Positions 36,150 to 45,191 are shown, numbered from the stretch's first letter. The stretch: DNA of 64,000 nucleotides from Haloarcula sp. DT43 (GCF_037078405.1 NZ_JAYMGZ010000001.1:124001-188000), one strand, 5' to 3'. Translations and numbers: made by a program. Notes: generated by a model from the sequence alone, not told the origin.

Positions 36150-36829
36150 ACGGCGTCGGCGAGCGCCCGGATCGAATCCCGCGCCGGCGTCTCGGGTGCC
36201 GTTTCTCGAATCGGCTGGCCGTGCGTCTGTGCCGTCGCCAGCGGCTCGCTCTCCGGAACGGCGACGGCCGGCGCGCCGAATCGGTCCGCGACCGCGCCGG
36301 TCGCGGGAGTCGGGCCGGCGCGGTTGAGGACGACCCGGCAGAGGCCGGCGTCGAGTTCGCGGGCCAGCGCCCGGACGCGGAGCGCGTCGGCGAGGGCCGC
36401 GCCCTCCGGTGTCGTCACGAGCACCGCGGCGTCGGCGGCCGCGAGGGGGAGTCCCACGTCGGCGTGCAGGCCGGCCGGCGAGTCCACGACGACCCAGCGG
36501 TAGGTCCGCTCCAGCGCGGCGAGGACGTCCGCGATACCCCGCAGGTCGGCGCTTCGAGCGCCGGCCAGCGTCCGCCCGCAGGGAACGAGGGGCACGGGCC
36601 CGTCCTCGCGGACGGCCTCGTACGGGTCGGCGCGGTCGGCGAGAACGTCGTGGAGGTCGGGGCCGCGGCTGGAGGGGAGGTCCGCCATCCCGAGGTCGCC
36701 GTCGACGACGACGCCGCCAGCGTTCGCGGGTGCGTCCGGTCGGTCGAGCGCGTCGAGTTCCGCCGCGAGGTTGTACGCGATAGTCGACTTGCCGACGCCG
36801 CCCTTGCCGCCGGTGACCGCCAGAATCAT
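36128..36829 (-). CDS. minD: MinD/ParA-type ATPase
   Basis: A 233-aa P-loop ATPase with the deviant Walker A GGKGGVGKST (signature Lys9, Lys14), VVVDGDLGMADL and VVVDSPAGL. These features group it with MinD/ParA proteins, which switch between monomer and ATP dimer to position or activate a partner. The usual membrane-targeting C-terminal helix is not obvious. It is the last gene of the mcm-side cluster, coupled to the previous gene by ATGA. From memory, the same order (mcm to minD to tfb) is present in Haloferax volcanii, where this copy is called minD1; that is unverified here. Confidence 0.88.
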   Translation of the reverse strand: MILAVTGGKGGVGKSTIAYNLAAELDALDRPDAPANAGGVVVDGDLGMADLPSSRGPDLHDVLADRADPYEAVREDGPVPLVPCGRTLAGARSADLRGIADVLAALERTYRWVVVDSPAGLHADVGLPLAAADAAVLVTTPEGAALADALRVRALARELDAGLCRVVLNRAGPTPATGAVADRFGAPAVAVPESEPLATAQTHGQPIRETAPETPARDSIRALADAVYSCSSV

Positions 36830-37581
36830 GCGAGCCGGACCAGCGTCTCGGTCGGCACCGTGGCGGCCGCCCGGCGGTCGGCGAGCCGCTCGGCCCGCCG
36901 GGCCAGCGCCCGGAGCGTTTGCTCGTCCGCATCGCCGCGTGCCGCGACCGCCCGGGCTCCGGACAGGCCGCCGGCCGCCCGAACGGCGTCGGTCGCCGCC
37001 GGCAGCGAGTCCGCCTCGGCCAGCCGCTCGGCCCGGTCGACGCGCCGGGCGACGGTTTCGAGCCACTGCGACACGGAGTCGGGGAGGTGCTGGTCCGACC
37101 GCTGCCCTCGTACAGTCCGCGGTTCGGCCGGCGGCGGCCCCGGTTCCGACCCCTGTGCGACGGCGGTCCCGTCCGGTCGCCGACCCCGGCCTTCGGCCGC
37201 CCCCGCTGGGTCGCTCGTCGGCACGGCGTCGGCGGGCGGCGACGGGTCACCGAGTTCCCGGACGACGGCGTCGATGGAGTCGAGTCGCTCGTCCGCCGGC
37301 ACGTCGTCGGGGGCGGGCTCGACGCTCGCCAACTCCGCCGGCTGGTCGGTCGGCGGGGCCGGCGTCGCGTACCCGAGGGCGTGCGTGCCCGGGCCGACGA
37401 CCCCGTCGAAGCCGTTCTCGGTCCAGCCGGCCTCGGGGACGCCCTGTCGTCTCGGCGGCCAGAGGGGGCCGTCGAGGCGGTTCCGGACGGTGATACGAGT
37501 CGGTTCGGCGATGTCGTCGACGGTCGCCGTGACGAGCGTCACGCCGTCGACCCGCTCGGCGCGACAGTCGAAGCTAACCAT
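36826..37581 (-). CDS. Unknown 251-aa protein of the minD cluster
   Basis: The N-terminal ~75 residues are folded-looking and strand-rich (DCRAERVDGVTLVTATVDDIAEPTRITVRNRLDGPLWPPRRQ). The middle ~75 residues are Pro/Asp/Glu-rich and probably unstructured. The C-terminal ~90 residues are helical, with Ala/Arg/Glu repeats. No family with known function is recognised. It overlaps the minD start by 4 nt, so its protein and MinD are made together; it may be the partner that the ATPase acts on or through. Confidence 0.7.
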   Translation of the reverse strand: MVSFDCRAERVDGVTLVTATVDDIAEPTRITVRNRLDGPLWPPRRQGVPEAGWTENGFDGVVGPGTHALGYATPAPPTDQPAELASVEPAPDDVPADERLDSIDAVVRELGDPSPPADAVPTSDPAGAAEGRGRRPDGTAVAQGSEPGPPPAEPRTVRGQRSDQHLPDSVSQWLETVARRVDRAERLAEADSLPAATDAVRAAGGLSGARAVAARGDADEQTLRALARRAERLADRRAAATVPTETLVRLA

Positions 37582-37613
37582 AGGGACGGTGCCCCGGTCC
37601 TGCAGTTTAAACC

Positions 37614-38423
37614 TCAGCAGCGGACGACCGGTGCATCGAGACAGTCCGCCGCGGCCGTCGGGGTCCCGAACCGGTCCGTTTCGAGGACCACCGGTGCGGG
37701 CGTCCGAGCGACCCGGAGGACGGCCAGGGCGGCCGTCACGGGGTCCGCCTCGAACGGGTCGTCGGGAAGCGGCCCCGGAACAGTTTCGACGGCCCGGGCG
37801 AACGCACCGGCACACCGGTCGACGAGTGTCGCTCGGGCGCTCCGCCGGAGGTTGGCCAGTTCGTCGGACAGTCGCCGCTGTTCCGCCAGCGCGTCCCGAT
37901 AGGCGCGTGCTCGCTCCCGGCGGAGTTCGCGCGTCTCCCTGGCGGCGGCCCGGCGCGTCTCCCGCTCGCTCAGTTCCGTCGCGGCGTCCCGGAGCGCGGC
38001 CTGTGCCGGTCCCTCGTCCGCCCCGACCGCCCTGCGAGCGGCGAGCCGACCGCGGTGGGCAGCGACTGTCTCCCGCAGGTCGTCGACGGTCGCCGCCGGA
38101 ACCGGGTCGACGGGGTCCGGGAGGTCCGGCGGCGAACAGTCGAGGTCGGCCAACTGGGCACGGCACTCGGCGATAGCCTCGTCCTGCGGCGTCTCGTGCC
38201 CCTGCGACCGGGCGGCGGCCGCGAGCGCGGTCCGCGTTCGCAGCCCCATCGACGAACGGACGTGGCCGGCGTAGGCGTATACGGCCGGCGGCTCCGGGCA
38301 GGAGACGGCCGGGAGACACCGCTGCCCGCGGATGCCCGCGGCGAGGGCCGTCCCATCGACCGGGCGAGGCCGGAGGTCGACGACAGCGCCCGTGTACGTG
38401 GTCCCGGCGACGCGGAGCTTCAC
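37614..38423 (-). CDS. Unknown 269-aa coiled-coil protein of the minD cluster
   Basis: An N-terminal domain of ~75 residues with strands and a Cys-Pro-rich loop (GQRCLPAVSCPEPPAVYAYAGHV) is followed by ~110 residues of charged helix rich in Ala, Arg and Glu (RETRRAAARETRELRRERARAYRDALAEQRRLSDELANL), which should form a coiled coil, and a final alpha/beta region. The layout of two ends around a coiled coil suggests a structural or DNA-associated role, but no family is recognised. The GTG start overlaps the upstream stop (GTGA). Confidence 0.7.
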   Translation of the reverse strand: MKLRVAGTTYTGAVVDLRPRPVDGTALAAGIRGQRCLPAVSCPEPPAVYAYAGHVRSSMGLRTRTALAAAARSQGHETPQDEAIAECRAQLADLDCSPPDLPDPVDPVPAATVDDLRETVAAHRGRLAARRAVGADEGPAQAALRDAATELSERETRRAAARETRELRRERARAYRDALAEQRRLSDELANLRRSARATLVDRCAGAFARAVETVPGPLPDDPFEADPVTAALAVLRVARTPAPVVLETDRFGTPTAAADCLDAPVVRC

Positions 38424-38755
38424 AGGTCGACGCCCCGGAGTTGCTCCGGGGCCGGGAGGTCACGGCCCGACGCGAACCGCTCGTAGGGCGTCGCCGGCTC
38501 CGTCCGCGCCTCGTAGCGCCTGGCCGCCTCGCGGACGCGCTCCGGCACGTCCGCCGGCTCGAACGGCTCGACGCGTTCTAGCTGGACGTCAAGCCCGTGT
38601 TTCTCGTGGAGCCGGAGCGCCTGGAAGGCCCCGAACTCGGTTCCGGAAAGCAGCGCCGCTCTCCCGAACTGGCGAACGACACAGTCTTCGTGGGCACGAC
38701 AGGCGTTCCGCAGGTCCCTGCGTGCCGCCCGGGAGTAGGTGACGACGAGTAGCAC
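38420..38755 (-). CDS. Unknown 111-aa protein of the minD cluster
   Basis: A compact protein, LLVVTYSRAARRDLRNACRAHEDCVVRQFGRAALLSGTEFGAFQALRLHEKHGLDVQLERVEPF, then a helical tail. It begins with a strand and a basic helix and carries two Cys. No family is recognised. The GTG start at 38755 fits a leaderless message from the TATA-like box at 38778-38785, making this the first gene of a short operon ending in minD. Confidence 0.68.
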   Translation of the reverse strand: MLLVVTYSRAARRDLRNACRAHEDCVVRQFGRAALLSGTEFGAFQALRLHEKHGLDVQLERVEPFEPADVPERVREAARRYEARTEPATPYERFASGRDLPAPEQLRGVDL

Positions 38756-38777
38756 TGGTCGAACGTTGCTATTATTG

Positions 38778-38785
38778 CTATAAAA
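38778..38785 (-). promoter_or_regulatory. TATA-like box of the minD cluster
   Basis: TTTTATAG on the minus strand, 23-30 nt before the GTG at 38755, in an AT-rich patch unusual for this genome. It separates the minD-side genes from the mcm-side pair upstream. Confidence 0.6.
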
Positions 38786-38912
38786 TTTTACTGAATTGAA
38801 GTGGTTTTCGAGTGAATATATAGGTGGGTGGCGAGACAGATAGAGGGAGTCAACCGGGGCAAAACGGCACAATCTGCGGGAGAAATCAGCAGTCCCACGA
38901 CATCGGGACGGC

Positions 38913-39185
38913 CTACTCGACGGCCGTGACGGTGAACTCGCCGGCGTCGGAAACGAGGTCCCGGACGCGTTCGCGGGCTGCTGTCTCGGACGGCGCGAGG
39001 ACCACGAGCCCGTCAACGGCGGCCCCGCCGCTCGCCCGGTATGCCTGCAGGTCGCCCTCGAACTCGGTCGCGTAGGTCCGGAGCGTCCCGCGAACGTCCC
39101 GTTCGAGGTCACCGAGCGACTTCGACCCGGCCTCGAAGTCGGCCAGCGCCTCCTCGATGTTGCGGAGCGCGGAGATGCGGTCCAT
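38913..39185 (-). CDS. Unknown 90-aa protein downstream of mcm
   Basis: A small helical then strand-containing protein: MDRISALRNIEEALADFEAGSKSLGDLERDVRGTL, then VDGLVVLAPSETAARERVRDLVSDAGEFTVTAVE. No family is recognised. It follows mcm with a 1-nt gap, so it is co-transcribed with the helicase; a role in replication is possible by association only. Confidence 0.75.
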   Translation of the reverse strand: MDRISALRNIEEALADFEAGSKSLGDLERDVRGTLRTYATEFEGDLQAYRASGGAAVDGLVVLAPSETAARERVRDLVSDAGEFTVTAVE

Positions 39186-39186
39186 G

Positions 39187-41283
39187 TCAGGTCGTCCGGA
39201 GGTGGTCGGTGCGGGGCTCGTACACCTCGCCTTTCTGTTTCAGTTTGTCTATCTCGTGTTCGGCTTTGGACTCGTCGATGCCGACTTCCTCGGCCCGTTC
39301 GATGACGACGTCGGCGGGCGCGCCCTCGTCGTACTCGTCCTCGATGTCGGAGATGATGCCCTTGATGTTCTGGATGCGGTCGCGCTGGGTCTTGGACTGG
39401 CCCGTCTCGACCACGTCGGCGTCGAACTCGCCGGTTTCGGGGTCGACTCCGATTTCCTTCAGGCAGTAGTGGGCGATGTCGACGGCCCGGTCGGCGTCGG
39501 CCTCGTCGACGGTGTCAGACAGCCGAATCCGGGCAGAGGCCTCGGCCAGTCGGACCAGCGCCTCCAGTTTCCGGGCGGTGACCGGGACCGGCGCGTCCTC
39601 GTCCTGTCCCTTGAGCCGCAGGTCGACGTAGAAGTCCTCGATGCGCGATTTCGCCTCCTCGGTCATCGTCGGGAAGCAGTTGCGCTTGGCGTAGGCGACG
39701 TACTTCCGGAGCAGGTCCGGTTCGATGGTCGGCGCAACCTCCTCGGTGACCGTGTCGACCTCCTCCTCGCTGAAGTTCGAGGTCGGGTTCTGCGTCCGGT
39801 GAGTGTTGAGTTCGCCGGCGTAGTTGGTCTGGATGATGTGCTCGGCGAGGTTCCGGTCGGCCTCCTCGTCGGGCTTGTCGGTGACGGTGAAGATGAGGTC
39901 GAACCGGGAGATGAGCGCCGGTTCGAGGTCTATCTGCTCGCCGATGGGCTCGTACTGGTCGAAGCGACCGTACTTCGGGTTGGCCGCGCCCAGTAGCGAA
40001 CAACGGGACTTGAGCGTCGCATTGATGCCGGCCTTCGAGACACTGATGCGCTGTTGTTCCAGCGCCTCGTGCATCGCCGACCGGTCCTCCGGCGTCATCT
40101 TGTCCAGTTCGTCGATGGCGGCGATACCCTGGTCGGCCAGCACGAGCGCGCCGGCTTCCAGCGTCCACTGCTGACCGTCGCCGAAGTCGTCGCGGACGGC
40201 CGCGGCTGTCAACCCCGCGCTCGACGACCCTTTCCCGGAGGTGTAGACGGAGCGGGGCGCGATATTCTCGATATATGATAACATCTGAGATTTTCCGGTT
40301 CCAGGGTCTCCTATCAACAACATATGGAGGTCCCCGCGTATTCGAGATCCGTCAGGAAGCTCTTTGGTCACCCCCGAGAAGAGCTGGAGCATCATCGCGA
40401 GCTTCTCCTTCTCGTAGCCGTAGATGGAGGGGGCGATAGCGCCGACCATCTTGTCGTAGATGTCGGATTCGGTGGAGAGTTCGAATATTTTCTCTTTATC
40501 CGCGTCAGTAATATCCATGTCCTCGAACTGCTCGTCCTCGATTTCGACGCTGACGCCCTCCATGTAGATGTCGAACATCGGGGACTTCTCGTTGTCGTTG
40601 CCGCGCTGGTCGAGCTTGAGAACCCCGGTCACGCGGACGTGGTCGCCCGCGGTGACGTGGCCCGTGATGTCGTCCTCGATGTTGACGTCGATGGACTGGG
40701 GCGTCTCCCCGCCGCGCAGTCCCTCGGGGGACTCCTGGACGCGGAGCTTCTGGGCGTCGATGAACTGCGACTGGTCGGTGTTGAGTCGGAACGGGCCCTG
40801 CCGTTCACAACCCTGGCAGTCGTGGGGCTCCTGGAAGTCACCGGCCGTCTGTGGGATGCGCGTGAGCGTGCCACAGCGCTGGCACTCGAAGGCCGCCTCG
40901 ATGACCTTCGGACGGACGTCGGTTGCCTTCCGGATGATGCCCTGGACGGCGACGAGGTTGCCGTGGTGTTCGTGGCGCAGGTCTCGGATGTCCTCCGACT
41001 CGGGGAGGTTGCGGACGCGGACGTGGGCCTGCCCGAGCGAGACGTCCACCGGGAGGTCGTACAGCCGGAGGGCCTCCTCGGCGTACTCCTGAATCTGTTC
41101 GGGCTTCGTGCGGTAGTCGTCGGCCAGGTCGGGGTCGAACCGATAGAGGTCGTCCCAGTCGATGTACAGCGACTTCTGGTCGTTGGGGTATTTCTGGGCG
41201 AGCTCACCGATTTCGTTTCGGTAGTAGTTGCGGTAGAACTCCTCGAAGCGGTCGATGAGTTCGGTGTTCTCGGCGGTCGCCAT
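39187..41283 (-). CDS. mcm: Replicative helicase MCM
   Basis: A 698-aa replicative DNA helicase. The N-terminal domain has a four-Cys zinc site (FECQRCGTLT ... DCQGCERQG) and an OB fold. The AAA+ core has Walker A GDPGTGKSQ, Walker B AAIDELDKM and the arginine-finger region ISRFDLIF, and a C-terminal winged helix follows. No intein interrupts the ATPase motifs, although haloarchaeal MCMs often carry one. The ATG at 41283 (MATAENTELIDRFEEFY) is chosen over an open upstream extension. Confidence 0.97.
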   Translation of the reverse strand: MATAENTELIDRFEEFYRNYYRNEIGELAQKYPNDQKSLYIDWDDLYRFDPDLADDYRTKPEQIQEYAEEALRLYDLPVDVSLGQAHVRVRNLPESEDIRDLRHEHHGNLVAVQGIIRKATDVRPKVIEAAFECQRCGTLTRIPQTAGDFQEPHDCQGCERQGPFRLNTDQSQFIDAQKLRVQESPEGLRGGETPQSIDVNIEDDITGHVTAGDHVRVTGVLKLDQRGNDNEKSPMFDIYMEGVSVEIEDEQFEDMDITDADKEKIFELSTESDIYDKMVGAIAPSIYGYEKEKLAMMLQLFSGVTKELPDGSRIRGDLHMLLIGDPGTGKSQMLSYIENIAPRSVYTSGKGSSSAGLTAAAVRDDFGDGQQWTLEAGALVLADQGIAAIDELDKMTPEDRSAMHEALEQQRISVSKAGINATLKSRCSLLGAANPKYGRFDQYEPIGEQIDLEPALISRFDLIFTVTDKPDEEADRNLAEHIIQTNYAGELNTHRTQNPTSNFSEEEVDTVTEEVAPTIEPDLLRKYVAYAKRNCFPTMTEEAKSRIEDFYVDLRLKGQDEDAPVPVTARKLEALVRLAEASARIRLSDTVDEADADRAVDIAHYCLKEIGVDPETGEFDADVVETGQSKTQRDRIQNIKGIISDIEDEYDEGAPADVVIERAEEVGIDESKAEHEIDKLKQKGEVYEPRTDHLRTT

Positions 41284-41500
41284 CTGAGTGGACAGTCGTT
41301 GTGCCCACTCGCCCAAGAAGGTTCGCAAACCGGGGTGGAACTGAAACGGGACGCCGTCGGAGACGGGACGGCGGCGGAACCGACCCCGAAACGAAGGGGT
41401 GGGTCAGTGGGACGGTAGTGCAGACACGACTGGGTCGCGCGGATTCGAAGTAAGCCGGGCGCGCCGGAGACTGTCGCACACGGTGTTCCCGGCAGTAAGA

Positions 41501-41573
41501 TGGGATCGCTCGGATTTGAACCGAGGGGACGGGCACCCAAGGCCCGAAGGTTACCAAGCTACCCCACGATCCC
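41501..41573 (-). tRNA. tRNA-Pro (anticodon UGG)
   Basis: A 73-nt cloverleaf on the minus strand. The acceptor stem GGGATCG pairs with CGATCCC, with discriminator A at 41501. The anticodon stem CGGGC/GCCCG holds the loop CTTGGGT, giving anticodon TGG. The T arm is CTCGG-TTCAAAT-CCGAG. No intron and no encoded CCA. A TATA-like TTTACT lies about 30 nt upstream. Confidence 0.95.
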
Positions 41574-41628
41574 GTATTAGAGTCTGGACCCGACAGCGAG
41601 TAAAGCGTTTCGTTGCGAAGTGCCCGTG

Positions 41629-43530
41629 TCACGCGGGAGCGAGGCCCCAGAAGTACGCGATACCGAGCGTCGTCACGACGGCGAAGACGGCCTGTAGCGG
41701 CGCGCCGACCCGCAGATAGTCGGTGAACCGGTAGCCGCCGGGACCGTAGACGAGGAGGTTCGTCTGGTAGCCGACCGGCGTCATGAACGCCGTCGAGGCG
41801 GCGAACGTCACGCCGAGGACGAACGCGAAGGCGTTGGCGTCCAGTTGCCGGGCGGTCTCGATGGCGACGGGAATCATCAGAACGACGGAGGCGTTGTTCG
41901 AGATGATGTTCGTCAGCAACGCCGTGACGAGGTACATCAGCCCGAGGACGACGGCGAGGCCGGCCCCGGCGGTGAGGACGCTGCCGGCCCCCATGACGAA
42001 CAGTTCGGCGAGGAGGTCGGCGCCGCCGGTCTCCTGTAAGGCGATGCCCAGCGGGATGACGCCGGCGAGCAGGAAGATGACGTCCCACTGGACGGCGTCG
42101 TACAGCTCCGTCGGGCGCAGGCAGCCGGTGAGGACCATCGCGAGCGCGCCGCCGAGCGCCGAAATGACGATGTGGACCGGGGTCAGCGCCGCGACGCCGA
42201 CGACGGCGGCGACGATGCCGACGGCGACGGGAATCTTCGACCGGCGGAAGTCGGGCCGCTGGACCTCCTGAGCGACGATGAAGTCGTTGTTGCGGTTGAG
42301 GCGGTCGATGCTGTCGGGAGTGGCCTGCACGAGGAGCGTGTCGCCGATGCGGAGCTTGACGTGGTCCATCCGCTGGCGGTAGAGGTCCTGGCCGTGTCGG
42401 AGCGCCAGTACGGTCGCGTCGTAGCGCTGGCGGAAGTTCGTGGAGACGAGCGTCTCGCCGATGAGCGAGGAGCCGGGGGCGACGACGACCTCGACGAGGT
42501 TCTTGCGCTCGTGTGCGGTCTCCAGTTCCGCGTCGTCGACCTCGACTTCCGGAATCACGTCCAGGCCCTCGACGTCGAGGAGGTCGACGAGGGTGTCCCG
42601 GTCGGTCCGGACGGCGAAGACGTCGCCGGCCCGGATGGACTTCTGGCCCAGCGGTTCGAGGAACGTCCGTTTCTCGCGGACCAGCTGGACGACGTCGACG
42701 TCGAACTCCGACGTGGCGAGGCCCTCGCCGACCGTCTGGCCGACCAGGGGGGAGTCCGCGCGGACGACGACCTCGGTGAGGTACTCGCCCATCTCGAACT
42801 CCTCGGTGAGGTCCTCCTCGACCGGGATGCGCGACGGGACCAGATACCGCCCGACGGTGAGGAGATAGACGGTGCCGACGACGGTCACGACGATGCCGAG
42901 CTGGGTGAACTCGAACATGCTGAACGGGCGGCCGATGAGTTCGGCGGAGAGCTGCGAGGCGAGGATGTTCGTCGAGGTGCCGATGAGCGTCAGCATCCCG
43001 CCGAACATCGAGGCGTAGGACAGCGGCAGGAGGAGCTTCGACGGGGAGAGCTTCCCCGTGTGCGCGATGTCGGTCACCATCGGGAGGAGGATGGCGACGG
43101 CGGCGGTGTTGTTGATGAACCCGGAGATGGGGGCGACCAGGCCGACGGTCGCACCCAGCTGTCGCGTCTCGCTGTCTCCGGTCAGCGGGGCGAGCTTCGA
43201 GCCCAGAATCTGGACGATACCGGTCCGCTGGACGCCGTCGGAGAGGATGAACATCGCGAGCACCGTTATCGTCGCCGTCGAGGCAAAGCCCGAGAGCCCG
43301 CGGTCGAGCGGCGAGACGCCGTCGCCGGCCTGGTGTAACACGTACACCGGTTCGGCGAGCAGGCCGAGGTCGACCGCAAGTACCGTCGCCGGTTCGGCCA
43401 GCATCAGGGCGACCATGACGCCGATGGCGGTCACGTCGACCGGCAGCGCCTCCGTCGCAAACAGGGCCAGCGCGGCGACGATGACCGCGAACACGAACAA
43501 CATCCCCGGCGTGACAGGTGGCAGCGACAC
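41629..43530 (-). CDS. SLC13/DASS-type carrier with two TrkA-C domains
   Basis: About 633 aa. N-terminal and C-terminal membrane halves (GFINNTAAVAILLPMVT and TNIISNNASVVLMIPVAIETA carry the SNN-like substrate/sodium motifs) flank two cytoplasmic TrkA-C domains in the middle (EMGEYLTEVVVRADSPLVGQTV and VEVVVAPGSSLIGETL). This architecture is typical of putative sulfate or dicarboxylate carriers. A GTG at 43530 is chosen as start; a TTG at 43557 and an ATG at 43503 are alternatives. Confidence 0.87.
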   Translation of the reverse strand: MSLPPVTPGMLFVFAVIVAALALFATEALPVDVTAIGVMVALMLAEPATVLAVDLGLLAEPVYVLHQAGDGVSPLDRGLSGFASTATITVLAMFILSDGVQRTGIVQILGSKLAPLTGDSETRQLGATVGLVAPISGFINNTAAVAILLPMVTDIAHTGKLSPSKLLLPLSYASMFGGMLTLIGTSTNILASQLSAELIGRPFSMFEFTQLGIVVTVVGTVYLLTVGRYLVPSRIPVEEDLTEEFEMGEYLTEVVVRADSPLVGQTVGEGLATSEFDVDVVQLVREKRTFLEPLGQKSIRAGDVFAVRTDRDTLVDLLDVEGLDVIPEVEVDDAELETAHERKNLVEVVVAPGSSLIGETLVSTNFRQRYDATVLALRHGQDLYRQRMDHVKLRIGDTLLVQATPDSIDRLNRNNDFIVAQEVQRPDFRRSKIPVAVGIVAAVVGVAALTPVHIVISALGGALAMVLTGCLRPTELYDAVQWDVIFLLAGVIPLGIALQETGGADLLAELFVMGAGSVLTAGAGLAVVLGLMYLVTALLTNIISNNASVVLMIPVAIETARQLDANAFAFVLGVTFAASTAFMTPVGYQTNLLVYGPGGYRFTDYLRVGAPLQAVFAVVTTLGIAYFWGLAPA

Positions 43531-43598
43531 GTCTGTCCCCTGCGGGGCCAGCGACAAAAGGATGGGTCGTTTGCGGCCGGACGGGCCGGCGACCGACG

Positions 43599-43605
43599 TT
43601 TATCC
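43599..43605 (+). promoter_or_regulatory. TATA-like box for the 57-aa zinc ribbon gene
   Basis: TTTATCC, 24-30 nt before the GTG at 43629: leaderless spacing. Confidence 0.5.
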
Positions 43606-43628
43606 GTGTCGGGGCCGAACGAACGCCA

Positions 43629-43802
43629 GTGAGCCTCTTCAACGACCTCGGCCGGAAGGTCGAGGAAATGAAACAGGAGGTCGAGACCGCGTCCGACGAG
43701 GAAGCCACCCATCGGTGCGCCGAGTGCGAGACGCTGCTTTACGCGGACCACGGCGAGTGCCCGGAGTGCGGGAGCGCGTCGGTCGTGGCCCGGAGCGGAT
43801 AG
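43629..43802 (+). CDS. 57-aa zinc ribbon protein
   Basis: A short N-terminal helix (MSLFNDLGRKVEEMKQEVET) is followed by a single zinc ribbon with Cys30, Cys33, Cys44 and Cys47 (HRCAECETLLYADHGECPECGSAS). It is one of several tiny CxxC proteins in the window. Function unknown. The GTG start is supported by the TATA-like element upstream. It is divergent from the SLC13 gene. Confidence 0.8.
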   Translation: MSLFNDLGRKVEEMKQEVETASDEEATHRCAECETLLYADHGECPECGSASVVARSG

Positions 43803-43823
43803 CTACGGCCGCCGAGCGCGGAC

Positions 43824-45125
43824 TTACCGCGCCGGCCCGTCGCGTCCCAGGTCTTCCAGCAGGGCGTCGTAGCTCCGGGCGAACACCGCCTGCTTCCTGA
43901 GCGACGTCATCGCGACCTGGAAGACCGGGACGGCGAACTGCCCGGCCGGTCCGGTAACGACGACGGCCGCCTCGTGCTCCGTAGCGTCGGTCCACTCGCC
44001 GTCGAGGTGTCGGACCAGCACCTCGCCGAAGTACCCGCCGAGTTCCCGGACGACGCTCGTGAACGCCCGGTCGTCGAACGACGCGTCGCTCCCGAAGGTC
44101 GTCTCGGCGAAGCGCTCGGCGTCCCACTCCGCGTCGACCAAGTCGTCAAGCCGCGAGAGCGAGGCCGGCGAGAAGTCGAGGTCGCGTTCGCCCCAGAACT
44201 CGGCGAACTCGGCGGCAGTGTCGGCGTGAGCCGCCCGAACCGTGCCGGGCTCCCAGGGGCGGGCCGTCGAGTCGGTGACCCCATCGTTGCCAGCGGGCGA
44301 CGAATCTCCGCCCCCGTCGCCGGGCGGCACTTCGGGCGATTGGTTCGGATTCCCGCCGACGGCCGGGTCGCCGAGCGCGTCGGCGGCGGCCGTCGCGTCG
44401 CTTTCGAGCGCCGGCTCCGCCTCGTCGATGTACGCGGCCGCCTCGTCCGCCGTCGTCCCGCCAGCGGCCTCCTCCGGGGTCGCCTCATCGGCGGCCTCCT
44501 CCGTCACCGTCTCGCTGACCTCGGGCGGTCGTTCAGCGGTGTCGGTGGCTGGAGCGTCGTGTTCGTCGGCAGCGTCGTCGACCCCCGTCGGCTCGGCGAC
44601 GGGACCGTCGGCGTCGCCTTCGGCCGTCCCGCCCTCGTCGGCGTCGAGTGCCAGTTCGGATTCCAGCCGCGTCACGACGGCCGCAAACACCGGGTCGTCG
44701 CGGAACGACCGCCTGGCCACGTCGAACACCGCGACGGTGACGGCGTCGTCCGGGCCGGCGACGGTGACGCCCCACCGGCCCCCGGACTGGACCCACTCGC
44801 CGTCGTAGGCCCGCACGAGCACCTCGCCGAGGTAGCTCCCGAACCGGACCGTGTTCCCGGTGTAGGTCGTCGCGTCGGCGTCGTCCGCGGTCTCCCCGTC
44901 GTAGCTCTCCTCGACTGCGGCATCGAGGCGAGCGAGCGCGGCGGGGTCGAACGTCAGCGGGTCCGCCCCGTCGACGACGGCGTCGGCGTACCGGCGGAAC
45001 GCCGCCGGGTCGAGCGTCGCCGTATCCAGGCGGTCCGACCCGTGGTCGTCGGCGGTCCGCTCGTCCCCGTCGGCCGCCGAACCGTCGCCGCCGACGGCGC
45101 GACGGATGGTATCGAACAGGCCCAT
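43824..45125 (-). CDS. 433-aa protein with an internally duplicated domain
   Basis: Two copies of the same ~125-residue domain lie at about 37-165 and 305-433. Compare RFGSYLGEVLVRAYDGEWV with ELGGYFGEVLVRHLDGEWT, and VAVFDVARRSFRDDPVFAAVVTRLE with VPVFQVAMTSLRKQAVFARSYDALLE. They are joined by ~130 residues of acidic low-complexity linker. The domain resembles small bacterial and archaeal alpha/beta domains of unknown function. Start at ATG 45125 (MGLFDTIRRAVGG). Confidence 0.75.
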   Translation of the reverse strand: MGLFDTIRRAVGGDGSAADGDERTADDHGSDRLDTATLDPAAFRRYADAVVDGADPLTFDPAALARLDAAVEESYDGETADDADATTYTGNTVRFGSYLGEVLVRAYDGEWVQSGGRWGVTVAGPDDAVTVAVFDVARRSFRDDPVFAAVVTRLESELALDADEGGTAEGDADGPVAEPTGVDDAADEHDAPATDTAERPPEVSETVTEEAADEATPEEAAGGTTADEAAAYIDEAEPALESDATAAADALGDPAVGGNPNQSPEVPPGDGGGDSSPAGNDGVTDSTARPWEPGTVRAAHADTAAEFAEFWGERDLDFSPASLSRLDDLVDAEWDAERFAETTFGSDASFDDRAFTSVVRELGGYFGEVLVRHLDGEWTDATEHEAAVVVTGPAGQFAVPVFQVAMTSLRKQAVFARSYDALLEDLGRDGPAR

Positions 45126-45191
45126 GGGCACCGGAAGCACGTGCCGCTACAAGAATGTGTGCCCGAGCTGACGGTCGAGGAACAGGTTCGA

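Noticed and set aside
39187-41283. Intein in MCM, as is common in haloarchaea
   Set aside because: Walker A, Walker B and arginine-finger regions run without insertion, and the length is that of an intein-free MCM.
39157-43338. Long plus-strand frames opposite mcm and the SLC13 gene
   Set aside because: They are composition shadows; the minus strand has intact motifs throughout.
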